Shown here: positions 19,712 to 31,209 of the stretch, piece after piece | How the letters are laid out: each line of letters begins with the position of its first letter | Numbering within the stretch: position 1 is the first letter of the stretch | Assembly: GCF_025336525.1 (NCBI RefSeq) | Contig: NZ_JAOCZP010000001.1 | Location: 124,001 to 188,000 of the forward strand | Length of the DNA: 64,000 nt | From: Chelativorans salis | GTDB taxonomy: Bacteria > Pseudomonadota > Alphaproteobacteria > Rhizobiales > Rhizobiaceae | Direction of reading: 5' to 3' | Translations under genes and position numbers: made by a program | Notes under the pieces: model-generated | Databases searched by the model: none | Told to the model about the DNA's origin: nothing | The model's input: the letters and a program-made list of their open reading frames with translations, nothing else

Positions 19712-20094
19712 TCCGCCTTTTCCAACCGCCCCTCGGCGGCCTTGTTCCGGTATTGCAGGGCGATGAGAAGCCCCTTTATCAGCCGAAGTGCCACCAGCGA
19801 AAGAACCAATGTGAGCGGTACCCACAGCAGGAAATGCAACCAAAGCGGCGCGCTCGTCGTCACTTCCAGCCACAGGGCAAGGCCGACGACGATGAAGCCG
19901 ATGATGAGGATGACAAAGGCTGCCGGGCCGTCGCCGGAATCGGCAAAGCCGTAGTCGAGCCCGCAATTGGCGCAGCGTTTGCCGATGCTCAGGAAGCCGG
20001 AGAAGAGCCTGCCCTCGCCGCAGCGCGGACAGCGGCCGAAGAGCCCGGCGCGAACCGGATCGACCGGCGGCCAGATGGCCTTGTCGTCACTCAT
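19708..20094 (-). CDS. DUF983 family membrane protein with zinc ribbon
   Basis: A 128-residue protein with an N-terminal four-cysteine ribbon (GRCPRCGEG and KRCANCGLD) followed by two hydrophobic helices (about residues 52-72 and 78-102). DUF983 genes sit between ctaE and surf1 in many alphaproteobacterial oxidase clusters, and this one keeps that place. The exact role is unknown; a part in oxidase assembly is inferred from context. Confidence 0.9.
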   Translation of the reverse strand: MSDDKAIWPPVDPVRAGLFGRCPRCGEGRLFSGFLSIGKRCANCGLDYGFADSGDGPAAFVILIIGFIVVGLALWLEVTTSAPLWLHFLLWVPLTLVLSLVALRLIKGLLIALQYRNKAAEGRLEKAE

Positions 20095-20176
20095 CGCACA
20101 TTTCCTGTTTCACCAAAAAGGACAGGGGCAGCCGCTCTTCGCGGCCGCCCCCTCCACGAATTACGATCTTCGCCGA

Positions 20177-21058
20177 TCAATGCGCGATCGTCGCGCCAGC
20201 CGAGGCCCATACATAGATGAAGGCGAAGAGGAACAGCCAGACGACGTCAACGAAATGCCAGTACCAGGCGGCCGCCTCGAAACCGAAATGCTGCTGCGGC
20301 GTGAAATGGCCGGCCATGGCGCGCAACAGACAGACGGCGAGGAAGATCGTGCCGACGATAACGTGGAAGCCATGGAAGCCCGTCGCCATGAAGAAGGTCG
20401 CACCGTAGATGGAATCGCGGAAAGCGAAGGGCGCGTGCAGGTATTCATACGCCTGGACAGCCGAGAAGAGCAGGCCGAGCGCTACGGTCAGCGCCAGGCC
20501 GGCGACCAGCCCCTTGCGGTCGTTCTCCAGCAGCGCGTGGTGCGCCCAGGTGACGGTGGTGCCCGACAGAAGCAGGATGATGGTGTTGTAGAGCGGCAGG
20601 TGGAAGGGATCGAGAACCTCAACGCCCTCCGGCGGCCAAACGCCGCCGGTGAACTCGGCACGGGCTACCTGGGCTACTTCGCCCGGGAACAAGCTGGCGT
20701 CGAAGAAAGCCCAGAACCACGCCACGAAGAACATCAGCTCGGAGGCGATGAACATGATCATGCCGTAGCGCAGATGCAGCGAGACCACCTTGGTGTGATG
20801 GCCTTCCTGAGCTTCCTTAATCGTGTCGCTCCACCAGGCGAACATGGTGTAGAGCACGATCAGCATGCCGATCAGGAAGAGCCAGAAATTGGTCGCCGCC
20901 AGGTCCACGCCGAAGAGCGGGAAGGTCGCGCCCTGCGCAGCCTTCATCCAGGCGATCGCGCCGATGGCCGTCACAAGCGCGCCGACCGAGCCGATGAAGG
21001 GCCAGGGGCTCGGATCGATGATGTGGTAGTCGTGGTGCTTTGCGTGGGCGCCAGCCAT
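20177..21058 (-). CDS. ctaE: Cytochrome c oxidase subunit III
   Basis: A 293-residue integral membrane protein with seven helices. It begins AGAHAKHHDYHIIDPSPWPF and contains SELMFFVAWFWAFFDASLFP, the conserved glutamate region, and WYWHFVDVVWLFLF at the end. Subunit III stabilises the aa3 catalytic core and supports proton uptake. It starts 1 bp after ctaG in the same direction. Confidence 0.97.
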   Translation of the reverse strand: MAGAHAKHHDYHIIDPSPWPFIGSVGALVTAIGAIAWMKAAQGATFPLFGVDLAATNFWLFLIGMLIVLYTMFAWWSDTIKEAQEGHHTKVVSLHLRYGMIMFIASELMFFVAWFWAFFDASLFPGEVAQVARAEFTGGVWPPEGVEVLDPFHLPLYNTIILLLSGTTVTWAHHALLENDRKGLVAGLALTVALGLLFSAVQAYEYLHAPFAFRDSIYGATFFMATGFHGFHVIVGTIFLAVCLLRAMAGHFTPQQHFGFEAAAWYWHFVDVVWLFLFAFIYVWASAGATIAH

Positions 21059-21059
21059 G

Positions 21060-21665
21060 TTATCCCTCGGTCTTCTGGTTCTTTACTTCCTCGGGGCGCG
21101 GCGCTTCGACCGATTCCTGAGGCAGCGGGTAGAATGTATAGGAAAGCGTGATCACCTTCAGGTCTTTCAATTCCGGCACGTTCACGATCTCCGGGTCGAC
21201 GAAGAACTGCACCGGCATCTCATATGACTGACCGGGCTGCAGCTCCTGCTCGGTAAAGCAGAAGCACTCGACCTTGTTGAAATAGGCGCCTGCAAGGCCC
21301 GGCGCGACGTTGAAGGTTGCGGTACCGGTGGTGGACTTGGAAGACAGGTTGCGCGCCATATAGGCGATCTCCACCGTCTCGCCGATCTTCAACGTCACCT
21401 GGCGCTGTTTGGGCTTGAACTCCCAGGGCAATGCGCCGTTCGTATTGGCGTCGAAACGGACGGTGATCTCGCGGTCCAGGATAGTGTCGGAATACTGCTC
21501 CGCCCGCTGCGTCGTGCCGCCATAGCCGGTGACCTGGCAGAAAAGCTGGTAAAGCGGCACGGCCGCATAGGACAGGCCCACCATGCCGGCAAACACGCCG
21601 ACACACAGCACGGCCACGCCGCGGTTGCGGCGGTTGCGAGCGCTGTCGGAAGCCGTCGTGCTCAT
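21060..21665 (-). CDS. ctaG: Cytochrome c oxidase copper chaperone CtaG (Cox11)
   Basis: The 201-residue protein has one N-terminal membrane helix (about residues 15-35) and a periplasmic immunoglobulin-like domain with the copper-binding CFCFTEQEL pair and the preceding YNKVE-like segment (YFNKVECFCF). It delivers copper to the CuB centre of subunit I. ATG 21665 was chosen because GAGGAG stands upstream of it; an in-frame GTG lies 12 bases earlier. That GTG region overlaps the end of coxF. Confidence 0.96.
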   Translation of the reverse strand: MSTTASDSARNRRNRGVAVLCVGVFAGMVGLSYAAVPLYQLFCQVTGYGGTTQRAEQYSDTILDREITVRFDANTNGALPWEFKPKQRQVTLKIGETVEIAYMARNLSSKSTTGTATFNVAPGLAGAYFNKVECFCFTEQELQPGQSYEMPVQFFVDPEIVNVPELKDLKVITLSYTFYPLPQESVEAPRPEEVKNQKTEG

Positions 21666-21673
21666 CACGCTCC

Positions 21674-21835
21674 TCACATGGCCCGGTCGAACAGGGACGA
21701 GCCCAGCTTCATGAGGCTGCCCAGATAGACGATGATGACAAAGGCAGCGAGCGCCAGTGCGATCGCGATGGAGCGGTTGCGCCGCGCCTTCAACTGCTTC
21801 TCCGTCGGCTTGATGCGATCGTCGTCGTCAGGCAT
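21674..21835 (-). CDS. coxF: Small cytochrome oxidase cluster protein CoxF
   Basis: A 53-codon gene fits exactly between ctaB and ctaG. It encodes a charged N-terminus (PDDDDRIKPTEKQLKARRNR) followed by one membrane helix (IAIALALAAFVIIVYLG) and a short tail. This matches the coxF-type proteins in oxidase clusters of rhizobia and relatives in size, position and the pattern QxKARRxRSIAIALAL. The stop overlaps the ctaG upstream region. Its role in oxidase assembly is inferred from conserved context. Confidence 0.85.
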   Translation of the reverse strand: MPDDDDRIKPTEKQLKARRNRSIAIALALAAFVIIVYLGSLMKLGSSLFDRAM

Positions 21836-21839
21836 CGCA

Positions 21840-22772
21840 TCAGGCTCCAATGCGCGAGATCATGCCGTCGAGGAGCAGAACGGCGAAGATAGCGAAGAGA
21901 TAGACGAGCGAATAGGCGAACAACGCCTTGGCCGGGCCCATCGTTCGGTCGCCTTGGTCCATCTTCAGCACCCGCCAGGAATACCAGACGAAGCCACAGC
22001 CGAGCACTGCCGCTATGGCGCCGTAGGCAATGCTGGCGAAGCCGAGAACGCTGGGCAGCAAGCCACTGACCGCGACCAGAACGGCATAGGCGAAGATCTG
22101 CCGCTTCGTGTGTTCCTCGCCGGCCACGTTTGGCATCATGGGAATGCCGGCACGGGCGTAGTCGCCGGTCTTGAACAGCGCCAGCGCCCAGAAATGCGGC
22201 GGTGTCCACAGGAAGATGATGAGGAAGAGCACGAGGCTTTCCAGTGTCACCGTGCCAGTGATCGCGGCCCAGCCGATAACCGGCGGTAGCGCACCGGCGG
22301 CACCGCCGATGACGATGTTCTGCGGTGTCGAGCGCTTCAGCCACATGGTATAGATGACGACGTAGAAGAAGATGGTGAAGGCCAGAAGGCTGGCTGCGAG
22401 CCAGTTGGCCATCAGGCCCAGCGTCATCACCGAGAAGGCCGATAGAAAGAGGCCGAAGCCGAGTGCTTCGCCCGGCGCCACCCGCCCTCTCGGCAAAGGC
22501 CTGCCCACCGTACGCGTCATCTTGGCGTCGATATCGGCGTCATACCACATGTTCAACGCGCCCGCCGCGCCCGCGCCGACGGCGATCGCCAGAATGGCGA
22601 TGACGGCCAGGAGCGGATTGGGTGTGGCCGGCGCCAAGACCATGCCGACGAAGGCGGTGAAGACGACGAGCGACATGACGCGTGGCTTCAGAAGCGCGAT
22701 GAAATCGCCCGCCGTCGCCTCGGAGAGGCGGCCGTCGCGTCCATCCACATACTTTCGTTCGACCAGCGCCAT
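21840..22772 (-). CDS. ctaB: Protoheme IX farnesyltransferase (heme O synthase)
   Basis: The 310-residue UbiA-family membrane enzyme adds a farnesyl group to heme b, giving heme O on the way to heme a. It starts [10 protein letters not shown], has [18 protein letters not shown], the Asp-rich [20 protein letters not shown] and the second loop [22 protein letters not shown] 22772 gives the usual N-terminus; the frame stays open upstream. Only 4 bp separate its start region from coxF downstream. Confidence 0.96.
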   Translation of the reverse strand: MALVERKYVDGRDGRLSEATAGDFIALLKPRVMSLVVFTAFVGMVLAPATPNPLLAVIAILAIAVGAGAAGALNMWYDADIDAKMTRTVGRPLPRGRVAPGEALGFGLFLSAFSVMTLGLMANWLAASLLAFTIFFYVVIYTMWLKRSTPQNIVIGGAAGALPPVIGWAAITGTVTLESLVLFLIIFLWTPPHFWALALFKTGDYARAGIPMMPNVAGEEHTKRQIFAYAVLVAVSGLLPSVLGFASIAYGAIAAVLGCGFVWYSWRVLKMDQGDRTMGPAKALFAYSLVYLFAIFAVLLLDGMISRIGA

Positions 22773-22838
22773 GTTGCTACATTTCATTCTAAGCTGACGT
22801 GCCCGGACCTTCGTTCCGGGCCACACCGTTTTTCCAGT

Positions 22839-25405
<2,567 letters not shown>

Positions 25406-25748
25406 AACCCTCGTCATCTCCCGATCAATGCGCTTTCTGCCGGCGATGCGCCGGATACGCCAAAAGCCTGCAGCCCGGCGAGAAGCCGCATCGAAACCCG
25501 TTCAATACAGGCGCGTTCAAATCATACTCTCATGCGAACCGCAAGAAAGGCGTAGAGCCGTGCATGCGGCATTTTTGCGCTGCCCGGCGGGGCCGGCGGC
25601 AAGCAGTGCCGACTTGTCCGCAATTCTGACCGATTCGACAACGAGTGTGGCGGCGCTTTGGGTAAGGGTTGCCTGGAATGGCTATTTCCTTTTCGGGCGC
25701 GCATCGTCAGGATAGGTGGCCGTGATTCGTCGGGGAAAGAGGTTCATT
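25406..25748. promoter_or_regulatory. Divergent intergenic region between ctaC and the ialB-like gene
   Basis: About 340 bp without a credible gene. It must hold the promoter of the cytochrome oxidase cluster (minus) and of the ialB-like gene (plus). A possible minus-strand -10, TATGAT, lies at 25521-25526 with no strong -35. I found no clear FNR or CtrA box. Confidence 0.35.
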
Positions 25749-26264
25749 ATGCCGTTGGTCGTACGTGTGGTGGCGGTGCTCGCCGCAACATTGGCCGTCA
25801 TCCTGCCCGCCACCGCGCAGCAGCAACAACAGCAGGAAGGATCCGTGCGCTCAACCCACGGCGCCTGGTCGATCCTCTGCGACACGCCAGCCGGCGCCGC
25901 CAGCGAGCAATGCATCATGATGCAGAACGTGGTGGCTGAGGACAGGCCGGAGGTGGGCTTGTCCGTAGCGGTGCTGCGAACCGCCGACAACAAGCGGGAA
26001 ATCATGCGTGTTCTAGCGCCGCTCGGCGTGCTGCTGCCCAACGGGCTCGGCCTCTACGTGGACGGCGAGGATATCGGCCGCGCCTATTTCGCGCGCTGCT
26101 TCCAGGACGGTTGCTATGCCGAAGTGATCCTGAGCGGTGAGCTTCTCGAAACGCTGAAGAACGGCGAATCGGCCACCTTCATCGTCTTCCAGACTCCCGA
26201 GGAGGGCATCGGCATCCCGGTGGACCTCAAGGGCTTCGGCGAAGGCTTCGAAGCACTGCCGTAA
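25749..26264 (+). CDS. Invasion-associated locus B (IalB) family protein
   Basis: The 171-residue protein has a signal peptide (VVRVVAVLAATLAVILPATA) followed by a glutamine run, then the IalB domain: HGAWSILCDTP, a cysteine in QCIMMQ, LAPLGVLLPNGLGLYVDG and the FARCFQDGCYAEVILS pair. The family takes its name from a Bartonella invasion protein, but most members in soil rhizobia are periplasmic proteins of unknown job. AAAGAGG lies upstream of the ATG. It reads away from the oxidase cluster and toward tldD. Confidence 0.9.
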   Translation: MPLVVRVVAVLAATLAVILPATAQQQQQQEGSVRSTHGAWSILCDTPAGAASEQCIMMQNVVAEDRPEVGLSVAVLRTADNKREIMRVLAPLGVLLPNGLGLYVDGEDIGRAYFARCFQDGCYAEVILSGELLETLKNGESATFIVFQTPEEGIGIPVDLKGFGEGFEALP

Positions 26265-26454
26265 GGGCGCGTGCCTTCAGCCTCAACCTTGTCAGGCAGG
26301 CGCAGACACCAGTCCCCATCCTGAGCATGTCGGAGGACGTGGCGCGATTCCATGCTCCCATCACGCCCTCCATAGTCACCAAACTCTCCCCGGCACTGGA
26401 TCGATCCGTCCATCGCCCTTAAATGGGATGGGACAAAACACAGGATATCCGCTC

Positions 26455-27870
26455 ATGCCACGCTCGCTCATCGATTCCTTTGACTGTTCCGCAGACAAGC
26501 TCAAATCCCTCGTTTCTGATTCCGTTTCGGGCGCCGATGACGGAGAGCTGTTCCTCGAATATCGCGAAGGCGAGGCGCTCGTCTTTGACAACGGCAGGCT
26601 GAAAACGGCGAGTTTCAACACCGACCAGGGCTTCGGCCTGCGCGCCGTTGCCGGGGAGGCGACGGGCTATGCGCATTCGAGCGAGCTCTCCGAGGCGGCG
26701 CTGCGGAGGGCGGCGGATGCGGTGTCGGCGGTGAAGCAGGGTTATTCGGGCACGCTTGCCGCTGCGCCTACCGGCACCAACCAGCGGCTCTACGGTGAGG
26801 ACAATCCGATCGCCGCGCCCAGTTTCGAGGAGAAGGCGAAGCTCCTGCAGGAGATCGACGGCTGGCTCAGGGCCAACGACCCGCGCGTGCGCCAAGTCAC
26901 GGCGTCGCTCGCCGCCTCCTGGCAGCATGTGGAGATTCTGCGCGCCGACGGGCAGCTCGCCCGCGACATCCGCCCGCTGGTGCGCATGAACGTATCCGTC
27001 GTGGTCGGCGACGGCGATCGGCAGGAGACGGGCTCCTACGGCATGGGCGGGCGCAAGAGTTTCGGCGAGTTTCTCGCCGAAGATTCCTGGCGTTTCGCAG
27101 CAGGAGAGGCGTTGCGCCAGGCGCTGGTCAACCTGGAGGCGGTCCCCGCGCCTGCGGGAACCTTCGATATCGTGCTCGCAAATGGCTGGCCGGGCGTGAT
27201 GCTGCACGAGGCGGTGGGTCACGGGCTCGAGGGAGACTTCAACCGTAGGAAGACTTCGGCCTTCGCCGGCCTGATGGGCCAACAGGTCGCAGCCAAGGGC
27301 GTCACCGTCGTCGACGACGGCACGATGGCCGAGCGTCGCGGCTCGCTTACGATCGACGACGAGGGCACGCCGTCCGGCCATAATGTGCTGATCGAGGATG
27401 GCAAGCTGGTCGGCTACATGCAGGACCGGCAGAACGCCCGCCTCATGGGCATGAAGCCTACCGGCAACGGCAGGCGCGAATCCTATGCGCATGAGCCCAT
27501 GCCGCGCATGACCAACACCTACATGACGGCCGGCGACAAGACGCCGGAGGAGATCATCGCGTCGGTGAAGAAGGGGGTCTACGCCGTCTCCTTCGGGGGC
27601 GGACAGGTGGACATCACCTCCGGCAAGTTCGTCTTCGGCTGCACCGAGGCCTACATGATCGAGGACGGCAAGGTGACCCAGCCGATCAAGGGCGCCATGC
27701 TGATCGGCAACGGGCCGGACGCCATGCACCGCGTCTCGATGGTCGGCAACGACATGAAGCTCGACACCGGCATCGGCATGTGCGGCAAGAACGGCCAAGG
27801 CGTGCCCGTGGGCGTCGGCCAGCCGCATCTGAGGATGGACAAGGTGACGGTGGGCGGCACGCAGGCGTGA
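26455..27870 (+). CDS. tldD: Metalloprotease TldD
   Basis: The 471-residue PmbA/TldD-family zinc peptidase is recognised by the zinc motif VMLHEAVGHGLEGDF (HExxxH) and the conserved end FGCTEAYMIEDGKVT and DTGIGMCGKNGQGVPVGVGQ. TldD usually works with TldE/PmbA to trim small peptides such as microcins; no tldE is visible here. Start chosen at ATG 26455 because AGGA lies nearby and it fits the family; an in-frame ATG at 26428 would add nine residues. It overlaps the sirtuin gene by one base. Confidence 0.94.
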   Translation: MPRSLIDSFDCSADKLKSLVSDSVSGADDGELFLEYREGEALVFDNGRLKTASFNTDQGFGLRAVAGEATGYAHSSELSEAALRRAADAVSAVKQGYSGTLAAAPTGTNQRLYGEDNPIAAPSFEEKAKLLQEIDGWLRANDPRVRQVTASLAASWQHVEILRADGQLARDIRPLVRMNVSVVVGDGDRQETGSYGMGGRKSFGEFLAEDSWRFAAGEALRQALVNLEAVPAPAGTFDIVLANGWPGVMLHEAVGHGLEGDFNRRKTSAFAGLMGQQVAAKGVTVVDDGTMAERRGSLTIDDEGTPSGHNVLIEDGKLVGYMQDRQNARLMGMKPTGNGRRESYAHEPMPRMTNTYMTAGDKTPEEIIASVKKGVYAVSFGGGQVDITSGKFVFGCTEAYMIEDGKVTQPIKGAMLIGNGPDAMHRVSMVGNDMKLDTGIGMCGKNGQGVPVGVGQPHLRMDKVTVGGTQA

Positions 27871-28571
27871 TGCCACAGCGTATTGTCATTCTTACCGGCG
27901 CCGGCATCTCGGCCGAATCGGGCGTCGATACTTTCCGCGACAAGGGCGGCATCTGGTCGAGATACGACTACCGGCAGGTGGCCACGCCGGAAGGTTTTGT
28001 CGCCGATCCGGCGCTGGTGCACGATTTCTACAACCAACGCCGCAGCGCACTGGCCGGCATTGCACCGAATCCAGCACATTACGCGCTGGCCCGGCTGGAG
28101 GCGGAGCATTCAGGTCCGGTAACCCTTGTCACGCAGAATATCGACGAGCTGCACGAGCGGGCTGGCTCTAAGAACCTGATCCATATGCACGGCGAGCTCG
28201 CAAAGGCGCTCTGCTCGCGCTGCGGCTCCCGGCACGAGTGGCGCGGGGCGCTTTCGACGGAAGTGCCCTGCCCCGCTTGCGCTGAGGCAGGCTGTCTGCG
28301 GCCGGATGTGGTGTGGTTCGGGGAGATGCCCTATCACATGGAGCGCATTTACGAAGCGCTGGGCGACTGCGATCTTTTCCTGGCCGTCGGCACCAGCGGC
28401 AGCGTCTATCCGGCGGCGCAGTTTGTGCAGGAAGCCAGTCGCGCCGGGGCGCATACGGTGGAGCTCAATCTGGAGCCTTCGGAGACCTTCAGTGACTTCG
28501 ATGAGGCGATCCATGGGCCGGCGAGCCGGGTGGTGCCGGACTATGTCGAACAGCTTCTGAAAGGCCGATAG
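27870..28571 (+). CDS. cobB: NAD-dependent protein deacylase, Sir2 family
   Basis: A 233-residue sirtuin. It opens with the NAD motif ILTGAGISAESGVDTFRD, then TQNIDELHERAG, the catalytic histidine in IHMHGEL, four zinc cysteines (CSRCG and CPAC) and VGTSGSVYPAA. Residues resembling the class III Y-x-x-R desuccinylase pair (YNQRR) are present, so it may remove succinyl or malonyl groups as well as acetyl. Its ATG overlaps the tldD stop (TGATG). Confidence 0.93.
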   Translation: MPQRIVILTGAGISAESGVDTFRDKGGIWSRYDYRQVATPEGFVADPALVHDFYNQRRSALAGIAPNPAHYALARLEAEHSGPVTLVTQNIDELHERAGSKNLIHMHGELAKALCSRCGSRHEWRGALSTEVPCPACAEAGCLRPDVVWFGEMPYHMERIYEALGDCDLFLAVGTSGSVYPAAQFVQEASRAGAHTVELNLEPSETFSDFDEAIHGPASRVVPDYVEQLLKGR

Positions 28572-28600
28572 AACCCGCCCATTGCAACCCGGCGCGAAGG

Positions 28601-29818
28601 CTACAGTATACCGATCACCGCGCCGCCCGCCGCCGCGACCAGCACGACGCCCCAGGGCGGCGTCTTCCATGCCATCAGCAACACGAAACAGGTGAGCGCC
28701 AGCGCGAATGCCTGCGGCCCGACGATTGCACTGGTGAAGACGGGATCGTAGAGGGCCGCGCCGAGAATGCCGACGACGGCTGCATTGGTGCCGCGCATCG
28801 CCGCCTGTGCAGTCGGGCGCTTGCGAAAAGCGTCCCAGAACGGGATGACCCCGAGCAGGAGCAGGAAGCCCGGCAGGAAAATGGCGATCAGGGCAATGGT
28901 GGCGCCGGCAAGCCCGTTGGGCGCCGGCTGCAGGACCGTGCCGAGATAGGCGGCAAAGGTGAAGAGCGGGCCAGGTACCGCCTGTGCGGCGCCGTAACCG
29001 GCCAGAAACGCATCACGCGTCACCCAGCCGCCGCGTACCACTTCCGCCTCCAGCAGCGGCAGCACAACGTGCCCGCCGCCAAAGACGAGGGCACCGGCGC
29101 GGTAGAAAGCATCGAAGACCGAGGCCCCTTGCGAGAAGGCCGCCAGGACGGGAAGACCGAATAGCAGGGCGAAGAACAGGGAGAGCGAAACCGCGCCGAA
29201 AGCGCGCGAAACCGGAAAGCTCACATGCCCGGAGACCTCCTCACCGGCCGTTCGACATAAAAGCAGGCCCGCCACCCCACCGAGCACGATGGCTGCGATC
29301 TGGCCGAGGGAGCCGGCAACGAAGACAACGACAAGCACCGCACCGAGTGCAATGCTGGCGCGCTCGCGATCGGGGCAAAGGTTTCGCGCCATACCCCAGA
29401 CGGCCTGGGCGACGATGGCGACGGCGACGATCTTGAGGCCAGTGACGATGCCGCTGCCGACAGGCCCGCCGAAGGCGGCGGCACCGAGGGCAAAGAGGAC
29501 CAGGAGGATTGCCGAAGGCAGCGTGAAGGCGGTCCATGCGGCCAGCGCACCGAGCGGTCCGCCACGCAACAGCCCCAGTGCCAATCCCACTTGGCTCGAC
29601 GCCGGGCCCGGCAGAAACTGGCAGAGCGCCACGAGATCGGCATAGCCCTTCTCATCGATCCACTTGCGCCGCAGCACCAACTCGTCGCGGAAATAGCCGA
29701 GATGGGCGATCGGCCCGCCGAAGGAGGTTACGCCGAGCTTGAGGAAGGCCGAAAACACCTCGCCGGCCGAGCCCCTTGCGCCCCGTTTCTCGCGCTGGGC
29801 CGTCCGTGCGTCGTTCAT
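28601..29818 (-). CDS. chrA: Chromate transporter ChrA (two-domain)
   Basis: The 405-residue membrane protein has two homologous CHR halves. Diagnostic motifs are FLKLGVTSFGGPIAHLGYFR and LCQFLPGPASSQVGLALG in the first half, and AGALVFGGGHVVLPLLEAEV and GYGAAQAVPGPLFTFAAYLG in the second. CHR proteins export chromate or transport sulfate-like anions. No chrB regulator or other resistance gene is next to it, so the physiological substrate is open. Confidence 0.93.
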   Translation of the reverse strand: MNDARTAQREKRGARGSAGEVFSAFLKLGVTSFGGPIAHLGYFRDELVLRRKWIDEKGYADLVALCQFLPGPASSQVGLALGLLRGGPLGALAAWTAFTLPSAILLVLFALGAAAFGGPVGSGIVTGLKIVAVAIVAQAVWGMARNLCPDRERASIALGAVLVVVFVAGSLGQIAAIVLGGVAGLLLCRTAGEEVSGHVSFPVSRAFGAVSLSLFFALLFGLPVLAAFSQGASVFDAFYRAGALVFGGGHVVLPLLEAEVVRGGWVTRDAFLAGYGAAQAVPGPLFTFAAYLGTVLQPAPNGLAGATIALIAIFLPGFLLLLGVIPFWDAFRKRPTAQAAMRGTNAAVVGILGAALYDPVFTSAIVGPQAFALALTCFVLLMAWKTPPWGVVLVAAAGGAVIGIL

Positions 29819-29970
29819 CGTTCATCGCCTCGCAGGTGGATGCGGCCCGCGCGGAGCGGGCTCTCGCGTCCCTATAATCGAATGAGGCGAACGCTGCTAC
29901 CGCACAGCGCGCAAGACGGTGCGACGAGCCAGAGAACGACGGCGGCCGCCGCTAGCAGCTAGAGGAGAGT

Positions 29971-31209
29971 TCAGCCACGTTTCCCCGGCCCTTCCAGAAG
30001 CGCCACCACCTCGACATGCGGTGACCACAGGAACTGGTCGATGGGAACAACACGGGTGAGGCGGTAGCCGCCTTCAATGAGAATCGCCAGATCGCGGGCG
30101 AGCGTACCGGGGTTGCAGGAGACGGCAGCCACGCGGCGGACCGTGGAACGGGCGATCCGCCGGCACTGGTCCTCGGCACCGGCGCGCGGCGGATCGAAAA
30201 CGATGCCGTCGAAGGTGTTGAGTTCCTTCGCCGTCAGCGGGCGATGGAACAGGTCGCGCCTTTCGGTGGTCACCGGCTTCAGGCCGGGCGTTGTCCTCGC
30301 CGCCTCCAGCGCAGCCAATGCGGCCGCATCGCCCTCAACGGCATGGACACGCATGCCGCCGGCAAGCCACAGCGCAAAGGTGCCGCTGCCGGCGAATAGA
30401 TCGGCCACATGCCTCGCGCCGTTTAGATGCGCTGCCACGAGGCCTACCATCGCCTCCTCCGCGGCGGCGACCGCCTGCAGGAAGCCGCCGGGCGGCAGGT
30501 TCACCGGCACTTCGCCATGGAGCACCGTCGGCTTTTCGCGCTCTACAAGCACCTCCCCATCGAGCGAAAGCCGCGCATACCCCTTGGCCAGCGCGAAGGC
30601 CACCGCCTGCTGCCGGCGCTTTTCGTGCAGCCGGCCCGCCCCTTCCGCCGCGATGTCCAGTCCGGGGCGGGTGGCGGTGACCATGAGGCGGAACGACTTT
30701 GGCGTGGCCGCCAGCAACCCGGCGAGCCGGCGCAGGTCCGGGAGGGCAGCGACGACATGCGGATCGGAAACCGGGCATTCCTCGACATCGACAATGCGGT
30801 GCGACTGCATAGCGTTGAAGCCCAGCAGAACGCGCTGCCCCATTGCCCGCGCGGTGAAGGCGAGGCGCCGGCGCGAGGCAGGTGGACAGGTGACGAGCGG
30901 CGCCACCTCGGCTTCGAGACCACGGCTTTGCAGGGCGCGGTCTACTTTTCCACGCTTCCACTCAGCGTAGGCTTGCAAATCGAGATGCTGTACTGCACAG
31001 CCGCCGCAGGCGCCGAAATGTCGGCAGGGAGGCTCCGCCCGCTGCTCGGAAGCTTCCTCAACCTCCACAAGCGTGCCCCGCTGGCCCGACACCTGGGCCT
31101 TCACCGTCTCGCCCGGTAGAGCAAATGGGATATAGACGGGGCCGGCCACCGTTTTGGCCACGCCGTCGCCCTGAGCACCCAGCGCTTCGATCCGCAGCGT
31201 CTCGGTCAT
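29971..31209 (-). CDS. TrmA/RlmD-family 5-methyluridine RNA methyltransferase
   Basis: The 412-residue enzyme contains an N-terminal TRAM-like part (ALGAQGDGVAK), an iron-sulfur site CRHFGACGGCAVQHL, a SAM-binding VADLFAGSGTFALWLA and the catalytic block FDPPRAGAEDQC with AVSCNPGTLARDLA holding the active cysteine. This is the RlmC/RlmD/TrmA family that makes 5-methyluridine in 23S rRNA or tRNA; the target cannot be fixed here. Its ATG overlaps the tlyA stop (TAATG), an arrangement found in many rhizobia. Confidence 0.92.
   Translation of the reverse strand: MTETLRIEALGAQGDGVAKTVAGPVYIPFALPGETVKAQVSGQRGTLVEVEEASEQRAEPPCRHFGACGGCAVQHLDLQAYAEWKRGKVDRALQSRGLEAEVAPLVTCPPASRRRLAFTARAMGQRVLLGFNAMQSHRIVDVEECPVSDPHVVAALPDLRRLAGLLAATPKSFRLMVTATRPGLDIAAEGAGRLHEKRRQQAVAFALAKGYARLSLDGEVLVEREKPTVLHGEVPVNLPPGGFLQAVAAAEEAMVGLVAAHLNGARHVADLFAGSGTFALWLAGGMRVHAVEGDAAALAALEAARTTPGLKPVTTERRDLFHRPLTAKELNTFDGIVFDPPRAGAEDQCRRIARSTVRRVAAVSCNPGTLARDLAILIEGGYRLTRVVPIDQFLWSPHVEVVALLEGPGKRG

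Noticed and set aside
28601-29818. Chromate-resistance island around chrA
   Set aside because: No chrB, chrC or mobile genes lie beside it; a lone two-domain transporter among core genes does not make an island.
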